A stretch of DNA of 64,000 nucleotides, from NCBI GenBank assembly GCA_050084515.1, contig CM114273.1:18414001-18478000 (forward strand). The letters run 5' to 3'. The position numbers and the translations under genes were made by a program. Shown here piece after piece: positions 49,601 through 54,759 of this stretch. Position 1 is the first letter of the stretch, and the number at the start of each line of letters is the position of its first letter. The DNA comes from Blasia pusilla. Its lineage: Eukaryota; Marchantiophyta; Marchantiopsida; Blasiales. Under the pieces are notes generated by a model. The model saw nothing but the letters and a program-made list of their open reading frames with translations. It did not search any database and was not told where the DNA came from.

Positions 49601-50600
49601 AGCAGTCTGTCCAATGCCATCTATACCAGTGCTTACACCTTTACAAACCAGCCTGCATACAGTTTCCAATTGACTAAAATTTTAAAAGTTATTCCAGTGT
49701 GTGGAGTGTTGAGGTCAAATGCTTTCCTTCACCACAAATGCTTTATATTTCTGGCCACGATGCTTGCACACAATGACCCTCTTGAAGAGATATGATTCCA
49801 TGATCTTCTTTCAGCTGTTGCGGATAAGGTCGACACGAAGTAGCACCAACTGAACTAATAGAAGGATCTGTGCAGGATCCACTAGCTAACTTTCAACTTT
49901 CCTCCCCAGAAGGAAAAGTTGATATTGAAAATAAATGCTGGATATTGGCTGAAATGTCACAGCTCAATGTAAAACATTTACCTCTGATTCTTCATGAGGC
50001 CCAGCCAATATGGTCACATCCTCCAAAGCAATGACGATAGGTTCCCAACCAAGCTTTTGCCACGGTACCTGAAATTTAAGTTTTTTGACAGTACCTGCAA
50101 TGCCAGAGTCTAGTCTGAGGAAACTAGTTGGAAAGTCGATGTAGTTAAACCAACGACATAAAGCATTTGAAACGTGAGCTAGCAAAAAAATGTTCAAGCT
50201 GGTCTCCGTTGCACTTGCCTTGCTTTATGGAGAAAGGTAGCTGCAGATAGTCAAAAGCTTCCAGCCTCAATTCTACATTCTCCAGTAAAGCCTCTCCTGG
50301 ATTCATTGGTATAATTCCAACAATTTTCATCGCAGTCTATAAAAGTAGTCTGCCAATCTGAGCTGAGTTGCGAATCCGAAGAAGCAAGTGACCAGATCAC
50401 GTGTCTCATTTAAAATCTTGACGAATTCCTCAAATAATAAAAGATTGCGCGAAATTCCATAAAGACAGCAAACTCCACAAATTAAAAAGCACATAGAATT
50501 TACCACTCCAAAGACCAATACGGAATTGCTCGCGTTGGATGTCCTTGACGTAGTGACCTAAGTAACCCGCCAAAAGCTGATAAAGCACGCCTTCAAACAT
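10223..50600 (-). CDS. VPS13-family bridge-like lipid-transfer protein, SHRUBBY-like, ~48 exons
   Basis: Start ATG at 50600 has an in-frame TAA 12 bases upstream and opens MFEGVLYQLLAGYLGHY, the VPS13 chorein N-terminus. The stop TAG is at 10223-10225. My exon model totals about 11.1 kb of coding sequence (about 3,700 aa), the size of plant VPS13 proteins, and the N-terminus fits the SHRUBBY (At5g24740) type better than other plant VPS13s. VPS13 proteins are rods with a hydrophobic groove that move lipids between membranes at contact sites; SHRUBBY was described as a partner of the SHORT-ROOT regulator. Exons are listed in the five part entries below. Most boundaries keep phase with GT-AG sites; three donors look like GC. 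The edges near 47820/47655 and 34906 are uncertain. No in-frame break was found, so the gene is probably active despite introns of up to 6.2 kb full of retroelements. Confidence 0.93.
10882..11564 (+). repeat. 5' LTR of the copia element
   Basis: TG...CA, 683 bp. A TATATAA box is at 11109-11115, followed by TGTCTCTCTTTAGAGAGCAG, where transcription may start. The gag ATG (11494) lies inside the LTR, so the last 71 bases of the LTR are coding in this copy. Confidence 0.93.
11494..12324 (+). CDS. Copia Gag (capsid and zinc knuckle)
   Basis: 276 codons from the ATG inside the 5' LTR. SIEKLNGGNYREWSRTMMDI is the copia capsid start (UBN2/Retrotran_gag type). TCYICAEKGHLARNCPKK is an intact CCHC zinc knuckle near the C-terminus. 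Gag packages the element RNA into virus-like particles. The frame then stops (TGA after SRIKRS) while the polyprotein continues in another frame, so Gag is separated from Pol here. Confidence 0.9.
   Translation: MDGLADASSDFVQGDTSAGQSFSQVMGPPQTFLLSDFSSIEKLNGGNYREWSRTMMDILMLKGLWVYVEMKPHNLEELVVNFAWRQQNQLAAILLKQTLNSSMRELVDGISNAWEIWSKLKSLNKESALTLAMQRWKTLSSTRMADTDRVAAHIAKMESTFAQVKAVGQELIPIWKVTLLLSSLPPRFDTMVTIFETWEADLLTWESQTNKLLRYDQKREVIVEETVMLNRDRKWKETRTCYICAEKGHLARNCPKKLKRERKLKGVDLQSRIKRS
11565..11579 (+). other. Primer-binding site matching the anticodon arm of initiator tRNA-Met
   Basis: The 15 bases right after the LTR, GGTTATGGGCCCACC, are the exact complement of the anticodon stem-loop GGTGGGCCCATAACC of plant initiator tRNA-Met as I know it. 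This is the half-tRNA type of primer site known for Drosophila copia and yeast Ty5, not the usual plant site TGGTATCAGAGC, which pairs with the tRNA 3' end. The same bases encode part of Gag (VMGPP). Confidence 0.8.
12325..12718 (+). pseudogene. Copia protease region, frameshifted
   Basis: Coding similarity passes through three frames. In the first, KVAGVMTTEYTSDESCCSF leads to WWVDSC, where the catalytic Asp-Ser-Gly triad is cut by a small deletion at about 12480. The next frame reads ELFSDLKPASN and LHGVLYV. A third shift near 12665-12715 leads to the integrase frame. The protease cannot be made from this copy. Confidence 0.8.
12719..13942 (+). CDS. Copia integrase
   Basis: 407 codons. LWHCRLGHLSEHSI with FCEACVQGK forms the HHCC zinc site. 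The catalytic D-D-E triad can be read at LIHSDVCGPM, RSDGGGEYAS and NGVAERLNRTLQEKA. KVFGCVGYALTPDTQRRKLD and FVGYEEGLKGYMLYNPRT are the usual copia integrase C-terminus. Integrase inserts the cDNA with a 5-bp stagger, in keeping with the ATCCA duplication. The frame ends at TGA (13942), where a one-base change in an A run separates it from the reverse transcriptase frame. Confidence 0.93.
   Translation: MHFWNSNQTCTLERNGKVLCRGVVQGNLFKLLECDPEEQVNLTENRSLLNLWHCRLGHLSEHSIRALQGMSCGVEIEKSQKLEFCEACVQGKAHKSPAPRRSLNRSERLLDLIHSDVCGPMPVKSLGGARYFVSFVDDKSRKSFVYLISSKAQVLEKFVIFVNMTERQVERRVKRLRSDGGGEYASKDFQAYLSAKGILKDVTARDSPHQNGVAERLNRTLQEKALSMLQHAKLGQEFWGAAIMTANYLRNISPTAALKNVTPEECWSGKKPDISRLKVFGCVGYALTPDTQRRKLDAKADKYIFVGYEEGLKGYMLYNPRTCKAIRSNDVTFDEKSFWKDSEHKESMVTRVMPVITSVVTPVNIPVVSNSHQDADKEEVSKDTLAECSGGLDTCTQGVREEDHVEK
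13929..15662 (+). CDS. Copia reverse transcriptase and RNase H
   Basis: 577 codons. WEFVDLPPGRKTIGCKWVF opens the RT, KARLVAKGFNQEAGLDYQET follows, and YVDDLLML is the polymerase active site. RNase H follows with GFSDASWGDD, STTEAEYMALS and TKHIDIKHHFVRE, with the catalytic acidic residues present. It ends 7 bases before the 3' LTR. This part looks intact; only its link to the upstream frame is broken. Confidence 0.95.
   Translation: MLKNDQPMKVYQRRSAAKQVLEVHESTEGVIKEISEQRRSGRISKPVERLGINEAHSIEEGVVEPNSLSEAMSRNDSKQWEQAVAEEKVSLEKNETWEFVDLPPGRKTIGCKWVFRIKRGPKNEILKYKARLVAKGFNQEAGLDYQETFAPVARYGSIRVLLALAAQHNWEVEQMDVKTAFLNGELKEEIYMEVPDGYTHPGKVCLLKKALYGLKQAPRCWYEKMDAYLIRKGFQRSNADQGVYSLDSTMYIALYVDDLLMLGGSLDTVKRVKKDLCRNFEMVDLGPAKWLLGIQIERNREESWIRLSQEKYIESILIRYNMQDCKPVSTPLDPGCKLSKDMGTSSEKVDNLQALYQSAVGSLMFAMVCTRADLAYPVGVLARYTSKPTIEHWKCLKRVLRYLRGTTRTYLEYRHQENGPILEGFSDASWGDDTDERRSTSGYVFLLSGGVISWCSKKQRTVALSTTEAEYMALSLAAQEVIWLRSLLNDLGYEQMTPTSLQVDNKGSIALSKNPVHHPRTKHIDIKHHFVREMIGREISLVYCPTENMAADVLTKPLSQDKHRKCISMMGITLNSH
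15660..15669 (+). other. Polypurine tract
   Basis: TAAGAGGGAG lies directly before the TG of the 3' LTR, the expected place for the plus-strand DNA primer. Confidence 0.85.
15670..16352 (+). repeat. 3' LTR of the copia element
   Basis: 683 bp, equal in length to the 5' LTR and nearly identical to it. It also carries the start of gag (ATG at 16282), which here runs into host intron sequence after the LTR end. Confidence 0.95.
16881..22610 (-). CDS. VPS13-like gene, C-terminal conserved (ATG2_C-like) exons
   Basis: Exons (minus): 22610-22212, 21356-21271, 20515-20375, 20024-19920, 19461-19351, 18160-18056, 17742-17673 and 17116-16881. Segments in order: LRLELEERVVSCLLHLME, AYIEILHVAPIALSVSFSSA, ALADVEGAPVHLRQLKLAHP, GSADVFGNPVGFVRSLASG, SPSQLVRGVAQGTRSLFTNT, LLQAPIRGAERHGLPGMLSG and VARPVASILEVAGMTAQSIR. 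This is the membrane-binding C-terminal helical region shared by VPS13 and ATG2 proteins. The 20024-19920 exon seems to end in a GC donor (CAG|GCACGT); a GT three codons earlier (TTT|GTACAG) would also keep frame. The introns here hold three LTR insertions and the second copia element. Confidence 0.88.
18405..19086 (+). repeat. Solo LTR of the same copia family, no target duplication
   Basis: 682 bp, TG...CA, a few per cent different from the LTRs at 10882 and 15670 (for example CTCTAAACATAG near the start, and GATCTG for GACCTG). The flanks are CAACC on the left and GTTTT on the right, so there is no target duplication and no primer site. It may derive from recombination between two different insertions. 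It lies in an intron of the VPS13-like gene (exons 19461-19351 and 18160-18056). Confidence 0.9.
20893..20965 (+). repeat. Retroposon 3' tail, copy 1
   Basis: It reads TTGCCCTTTGGGGTCCCCGT, then GGACAGTAAATC, then a TTCATTCATTCACTCA tail. The same pattern recurs near 40190 and 40970. A conserved 3' end followed by a short (CATT)n tail is typical of non-LTR retroposons. Confidence 0.6.
21395..21995 (+). repeat. Solo LTR, second family, copy A
   Basis: Element 21400-21990 (591 bp), flanked by the target duplication TTTCC (21395-21399, 21991-21995). It starts TGTTGTAAAACATAG and ends CTGATATTCTAAAA, so the right end is not the usual CA. Inside are a telobox-like CCCTAACCCTAAAACCCTA, a TATATAA box and a CCCTCTGAGGG dyad, then repeated GCACTGAGTGTGC-type boxes. 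It lies in the intron between exons 22610-22212 and 21356-21271. Confidence 0.85.
22049..22090. repeat. Perfect hairpin, 18-bp arms, 6-base loop
   Basis: Arm 22049-22066 (AGATTATAGCCTTAAGCC) and arm 22073-22090 are exactly complementary. It lies in an intron of the VPS13-like gene, just outside solo LTR copy A. Confidence 0.9.
23602..24353 (+). pseudogene. gag of the second copia element, first part
   Basis: FLKIDDIPKFDGTYFYIW is the usual copia Gag start, then a TGA, then a long open stretch including AEAWTKLDSFYQAQDAVTKM, LQDELQTLKMKEGDSVTKHV and LMRSMPNSYRNLLTSLRGQ. It ends in the Gly/Arg-rich GRGAAPF...GRGKAPQKGFGPF, where the nested LTR is inserted. Confidence 0.85.
24350..24935 (+). 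repeat. Solo LTR, second family, copy B, nested in gag
   Basis: Element 24355-24930 (576 bp), flanked by CAGGA (24350-24354, 24931-24935). Removing it and one CAGGA rejoins the gag frame (FGPFKSG to FVPVSARIP), which proves a later insertion. It carries the same telobox, TATATAA and GAGTGTGC boxes as copy A. Confidence 0.92.
24936..26026 (+). pseudogene. Second copia element: zinc knuckle, protease, partial integrase
   Basis: MKCFYCNLQGYHIKDFRKR is a zinc knuckle whose last Cys is Phe, so it is broken. WHLDTGATHYM keeps the protease Asp-Thr-Gly. A shift near 25435 leads to LWHHRLGHISAARV (integrase zinc site), and another near 25665 leads to SSCRACLHGKQTRKPFP and LELIHTDICKPI. The piece ends at LRSDNGG, the second catalytic Asp of integrase, where foreign sequence begins. 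Confidence 0.85.
26027..26175 (+). repeat. Truncated LTR fragment of the first copia family
   Basis: It begins exactly at the TG terminus (TGTTGAAATTTGTTAA), lacks an internal stretch (TATCTAGTTTAGTCAT), and stops at GCCACCA. It is joined to GGGAA and then the 3' LTR end of the host element. This looks like an insertion into the integrase gene followed by a deletion. Confidence 0.8.
26444..33206 (-). CDS. VPS13-like gene, adaptor-binding and SHR-BD exons
   Basis: Exons (minus): 33206-33078, 32821-32666, 32237-31596, 31496-31425, 31246-30764, 30566-30371, 30168-29436, 29268-29152, 28875-28602, 28393-28280, 27874-27791, 27625-27575, 27200-27018 and 26769-26444. The VPS13 adaptor-binding domain is built of repeats, each with an invariant Asn. 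I see matching segments at YWLQNDTG, SIVNATSVG, LVVKNCLP, FWLYNCSH, FVLANVSK and PYRIENFT. WSRPFSLEPPGG, RIDEHGWDWSGGFSPD and YSWDEPCQPHRLVIE are typical of the SHR-BD (PF06650) region. The exon 31246-30764 ends in a GC donor (GAG|GCAAGT). The last exon listed, FKLDVAWFQVDNQLRYAVYP, begins the C-terminal conserved region. Confidence 0.9.
28142..28180. repeat. Perfect hairpin, 16-bp arms, 7-base loop
   Basis: GTCCAACAATCTCTCC (28142-28157) and its exact complement (28165-28180) lie in an intron of the VPS13-like gene (exons 28393-28280 and 27874-27791). There is no terminator function here; it is probably a relic of a small inverted-repeat element. Confidence 0.85.
33457..39160 (-). CDS. VPS13-like gene, middle exons (groove repeats)
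   Basis: Exons (minus): 39160-39017, 38387-38244, 37189-36789, 36551-35185 (1.37 kb) and ~34906-33457 (1.45 kb). Segments include WDSLVIASTELQSMAASSV, FNLQVAACLLSMENTAMASW, TVQLIMDEDSGPALQLMTLV, FHIALQLKDLIFHLYDQGGL and VDVWFSYAMIHFLSNFHFEP. The alternating hydrophobic strands fit the extended repeats that build the lipid channel. Two exons are unusually long for this gene. The solo LTR at 37516-38126 sits in the intron between 38244 and 37189. The acceptor of the 34.9-kb exon is not certain: the best GT-AG choice does not keep frame by my reading. Confidence 0.85.
37472..38174 (+). repeat. Solo LTR, second family, copy C, with 45-bp flanking duplication
   Basis: Element 37516-38126 resembles copies A and B (telobox, TATATAA, GTGTGC boxes) but is more diverged. 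Instead of a 5-bp duplication it is flanked by a 45-bp direct repeat (37472-37516 and 38130-38174), identical by my reading. It lies in a VPS13-like intron. Confidence 0.88.
39690..40008 (+). pseudogene. Coding-like relic opposite to the VPS13-like gene, unknown
   Basis: In one plus frame LDEFGGVPMEIHAIKNES can be read to about 39770. In the next, 39771-40007 gives about 78 codons with PARVKSWYYNCSEWLGKWGI and DLPTSTNKDLTEELQNG. The composition is protein-like but I do not recognise a family. A frameshift inside an intron suggests a processed copy or transposon piece. Confidence 0.3.
40185..40275 (+). repeat. Retroposon 3' tail, copy 2
   Basis: It reads CATGGACAATAAATCACT followed by CCATTCATTCATTCTCTC, matching the copies at 20893 and 40968. 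It stands in the same orientation, antisense to the VPS13-like gene. Confidence 0.6.
40375..40600 (+). mobile_element. Possible tRNA-derived SINE
   Basis: TAGCTAAACTCGTTG resembles an RNA polymerase III A box. About 30 bases on, GGTCAGGGATTCAATGCC resembles a B box. The element ends in an A-rich run (GTGAAAAAAAACAAA). Box matches are imperfect and I find no clear target duplication. Confidence 0.4.
40968..41042 (+). repeat. Retroposon 3' tail, copy 3
   Basis: It reads TTTGCCCTTTTGGGTCTCCA, then TGGACACTAAATCACT, then a TTCATTCATCAATTCATT tail. This is the copy closest to the one at 20893. Confidence 0.6.
41350..50600 (-). CDS. VPS13-like gene, N-terminal exons 1-20 (chorein region)
   Basis: Exons (minus): 50600-50504, 50296-50219, 50094-49982, 49324-49231, 48583-48540, 48211-48140, 47900-47821, 47655-47420, 46841-46773, 46493-46421, 46232-46077, 45596-45533, ~45298-45189, 44834-44631, 44101-43977, 43437-43267, 43015-42785, 42430-42273, 41642-41562 and 41438-41350. 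Readable segments: LENVELRLEAFDYLQLPFS, VKKLKFQVPWQKLGWEPIVI, ALEDVTILAGPHEESE, RRALAAKKAALAAAEISKLS, DNVQVTVSNVHVQYVDSQ, FAIQAVISDVRRHRREKSW and ERQQHYVSLYKEKLELLQ. These follow the order of the plant VPS13 N-terminus: the chorein cap, then the first lipid-groove repeats. Exon 2 ends in a GC donor (CAAG|GCAAGT). The join from exon 7 to exon 8 keeps frame only if the donor lies five bases further on than the first GT. Confidence 0.85.
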
Positions 50601-51720
50601 CTCGTGCTTTTAAGAAACCTCACTTAGTTCCCATATATTTGAATAACGACCCTGATCTTGAACGTGAGTGGACTGAATTACTGCAAGCTTGAAAGCGACA
50701 CTAACATCACCGAATTTTCGATCCGTCTATTATTCTCATGGTCACGAGCTCAAGCAAATGCCAGCCATTGGAGGTGAGTAGATAATTCTTAGTGATTCCG
50801 GAGCTCCACTGTCGCTTCTCTTCCTATCATCAGGCGATAAAAATCTTTAAGAGACGAGAGATATATGACCACTCTACATTTCACCGGGGCCAGAAGACCA
50901 AAAATAACCCTTCCACTAATTCTCGCTCACGGTGACTGAATTGAGGTCATCGCGATTTCGATCATAAATTCGCAGCAACGGTCTGGCAGGTGGACACTGA
51001 ACTGCCATCACAGAACTTGGATGAATTTTGATCAAATGCCACCCTGCCCGACCAAAATCCTTCGCTCCAAGGCAGGTCACGATCCACTGATCAAAGACGA
51101 ACGTGAGGCAGACAACCTACGACTACCCGACCAAAATTCCAAAAACCAGAAAGCAAAAAATTATGAAAATCAAATGAAGAGCACTTGGAGTAAGTATCTT
51201 ACCCTACGACATACGAACTGGTGAAACGAGCATACCTGCTTTACCAACCGCATTCTCCGAAATTTTGAGCCAAACTCACTCAACTCCCTGCACGAGCTCC
51301 AGAAAACGCGAGAATTCCCCGATCTGCCTCCATTCCTCTCTCTTACGAGAACACACCGGTCCGAGACAGAAACTCCTCATTGCCCGTCGGGCCTGCTCCT
51401 AATTTTCCAGAAATGCGCCATTAAAACTCCATATCACACCGTTTCTCTCACCCGTGGTCGGCCAGGAAGGTTTCCCCCCACCCCTTCGCCCCTCACATCA
51501 TTTCAGCCTCCATTTACGCTGTCCATGGAGCGCCTCATCGAGCTCGTTTGGTGTCATGCCCTCTGTCCTCGTGGACACCTGGAACAGCACTCCAGCCTCT
51601 TCCTTCCCTGCCCTGCCCGCCCGGTCACAGGGAACCGGCAGTGGGCAGCCCCGGCCGGAGCCGGAGTGGCGGAGCCGCACAAACGAGCCGCTAGATGCCA
51701 TGACTGGATTAATGATGGGT
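50601..51720 (-). promoter_or_regulatory. 5' flank/promoter of the VPS13-like gene
   Basis: The region upstream of the start codon becomes GC-rich between about 51250 and 51700, unlike the AT-rich flanks, as expected for a plant promoter or 5' UTR. No TATA box or untranslated exon can be fixed. Plus and minus frames at 51454-51732 are open but low in complexity, and I do not call them genes. Confidence 0.35.
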
Positions 51721-51728
51721 AATTTTCA

Positions 51729-52900
51729 CTAGTATTCGGCCATGCTTTTCAACATGGCGTGTTTAAAGTACTAACACCGCGGGAGACGCTAACACGGCAT
51801 GTACAAAAGAACCGCAAACAAGGCATGGAACGCACTAATACGGCGTGGAGAAGAGAAGAAAATGGGCACGAGAAAGGAAATGCTAACATGGCATGAGAAC
51901 ATAAGAAAATGAGAGAAGAAAAATCTAACTAATACTCGTACTGAGTGAGTTCTAATGTTTTTATTACGGTTCACCTCTCTATTCACATCCAACGGTTGAT
52001 AAATTATTTGTAGAAAAACTTACATTCTATTGCGCCTGCACTCAAAATCGACTTCGCACCCGAGTTTGCACCCAAATGTCACGAGAAGAATATGTGGCAG
52101 CATGAGAAAAGAATCGATTAATACAGCCTAGTAGTAGGGGTCGTAATCATCCACTATTAGTAATACTGATAGACCCCAAATCTATACTAATATAGAGGAG
52201 TGATGTTTTTTTTTAACACCCCACTGTGACTCTTTTCATTTTCAGCCAATCACTTTCAGACATGTGTCACTCATGGTCGCATTTTCACTCCTTTTTTTTA
52301 AGTAAGACTCGCATTTTCATTGAGCCGAAGTAGTGGTCTATTATGATACTCCTTCCCAAGTAGTGGCAAGTTAGAGTGATGATAGGATTTTTTGAAGTTG
52401 TAAACATCTCAACTTGTGTTTTCTTGGCCATTCGAATATGGGCGGTTGCAATTTTTAGGGTTTCGAGCCCAAGAGCTTTTTTATTGCTACTATTCGGACT
52501 TCAAATGAGAAGTTCAACCTTGAGTTGTATGCGAGGTTGCTTTTGAATTACCTTCATGCCTACTACCCAAGCTTTTTGGCATGCTCGGGATGGACTTGGT
52601 GGCCCTAACGCCTGAGGATGGAGCTCTCACTTTTCGTGAACAATCATGATTTTTCATGTTTCTAGTAGATTCACTCTGTAGTTTCTTTGCAAACCTTGTC
52701 TCGATCATCATTTCATTCTTACGTATGGGTCTCCTCGAGTGATAATGAGGAGACCCTTTGTTTGTTTTTTTTAAACTTCCTTTGATCATCCCAAGGGCTC
52801 AATAGACATTGGAAAGTATCCTCTATCCGATCCCTCTGGGATTTCTGAAGAAAGGACAGAGTCCCTTTTTGCATCCCCACAGTCGGGACCCTCCGCAAGA
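51729..52900. other. Intergenic, no gene; short repeated motif at the left edge
   Basis: CTAACACGGCATG and close variants (CTAAYAYGGCRTG) recur at about 51788, 51833 and 51870, with weaker copies at 51729 and 51767. The remainder shows no recognisable coding sequence. Confidence 0.4.
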
Positions 52901-52924
52901 CTTAACTTGGGTACCCCAAGTCGG

Positions 52925-53690
52925 TCTTTTCGTCGTTGTTGTGGTTCTGTTTCCTTCTTACATTGAAGGATTATTTTCCTTTGCCTGTGGAACTACAAAT
53001 TTTGTTGCTCACATGCAAAATGCAATGAATTAGATCTTGAGAGAGTTCATTCCTGAATATCCCTTTTGTAGATGATATTCCTAGAAAGGGATGTGCAATA
53101 GAAGATAGAAATGAGAGGGTTATGAAAGATGGTATAGAAATTTTGTGTCTGATCATATTCGTGATGTGGATATGATCCTAACAAGATTAGAAGAGGTGAA
53201 TCTTACTCTTTCCGGAGAAAAGTGTAGCTTTGGGGTTCCTCAAATCGTCGTAGTGGATCATCTTTGTGGAGAGTTTGGTCAAAAACCAAATCCAGCTAAA
53301 GTTGATGTCATTGAGAGGATAAGAGATTGCAAAAACGTCATCGAAGTGAGAAGGTTTTTAGGAGCTTGTGTGTTTTATCAAGTGTGGATTCCCCATTTTG
53401 GCCACAGATCTGATCCTTTGTATGAGTTGTTGAGAAAGAAGAAGTTTAACCGGGAGAAGAAGCAAAGAGCAACAATGATGCAGTTGAAGGAAGCATTGAA
53501 GTCACTACCAATTCTGTAACAAGTGAGCTACGAATGTGGAAGACCGATAATCGTCATAGTGGACACTAGCCCTATTGCTATCGGATGGGCAGTTGGGCAA
53601 GATGATGTGGAAGGAAGAAGATTTGCAACAAGGTTTGGAGCTCGTACAATCACAGAACACCAAAGGAGGTATCCTCATGTAATTCACTAG
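52925..53690 (+). pseudogene. Ty3/gypsy reverse transcriptase-RNase H relic
   Basis: GTTNFVAHMQNAMN, then VDDIPRKGCAIEDRNERV (the RT VDD box), then after a shift SDHIRDVDMILTRLEEVNLT, HLCGEFGQKPNPAKVDVIER, VRRFLGACVFYQVWIPHFGH and LYELLRKKKFN. After a TAA at 53517-53519 the same frame gives RPIIVIVDTSPIAIGWAVGQ and ARTITEHQRRYPHV, the start of RNase H. The order RT then RNase H without integrase before it indicates gypsy. There are at least two breaks, and no LTR was found nearby. Confidence 0.85.
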
Positions 53691-54740
53691 AAGAAATCCG
53701 TGGTTTTATGACTAGGTTATATGACTCATATGAGTCACATTTTACATACCACGACTAACAATGACTAACGACTTTTTTAAACACAAAAGCCAAGTCATAT
53801 TTGTTTGATGACTAGGCTAACAAGCATAGTCGACTAAGATGGATGTTGGTCTCACAATATTATATCTGCATAATGCAACAAGTGTACTCCATTCACTTGT
53901 AGATAGCAAATCATGCGGTCATTTTATTTTATTGAAATGTTGGTATGGACTCATGTAGTTATGTACCATGATTGGAAGAGTAGAGCTACATGACTACTAT
54001 AGAAGGCGGCACAACTAGTTTAGTCACGAAGATATGACTGTGTCAGTTGCGGAAATTATGTAGTCCTTGCAGCAAAACTGAATGAGTCATAATTGATAGC
54101 ACTTGAAGCTTACTGCTTCAGTTATTGAACCTTACTGTGCCAATTATATCAATATGACTAGTGGGAATATAAATTTTAGATATTTTGGGATGTTTATTAT
54201 GCCTTTTGAATGATGCGAGAATTAATGGATCTGAATTAATGAAATCCTGCTTTCCATTTATATTGTGAACACTTAAGCATTCACCTTAGCATACATTACA
54301 ATTTTGAAAAAAGCGCACATAACAAAACAACATCATCAATCCAGAAAAATGCCAACTCAACTACATGGAAGTAGTGCATGGGCACTATGCCGTTATATAG
54401 AGTAGTGGCGTATTGAAGTATTCAAGAAAAGCCATGTATTTTTTCTCAAAGTTTAGAAAGAGATGTAATAAGAATGTCCTACTACAAGCGAAACATATGT
54501 ACCAAGCAATTAACCAAGCAATACATGAAAGCATACTCTTGAAAACAGGGATGGCGTAGCCTTCATACACCAAATTTCAAAATCAATCACTATTGCATGG
54601 GGTTATAATCCGAATAGATGAAAAAAACTAGGTTCAAATAGAGTAGGGTTTCTGATCTCATCTTCAAAGAGCAAGAGAGATGTCATCCATGAAAATCAAG
54701 ATAGTGCAATTTAGATTGTCAGATGCCAAAAGAAAAGACT
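53691..54740. other. No gene; AT-rich, contains a 16-bp palindrome
   Basis: All frames are short. TGACTCATATGAGTCA at 53722-53737 is a perfect palindrome made of two TGACTCA (bZIP/AP-1-type) half boxes, probably by chance or from a decayed transposon end. Confidence 0.4.
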
Positions 54741-54759
54741 AGTCTACTTGATCACCTTT

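Noticed and set aside
51454-51732. Plus-strand 92-codon ORF and its minus counterpart upstream of the VPS13-like gene
   Set aside because: Both frames are open because the region is GC-rich; there is no domain, and the position fits a promoter or 5' UTR.
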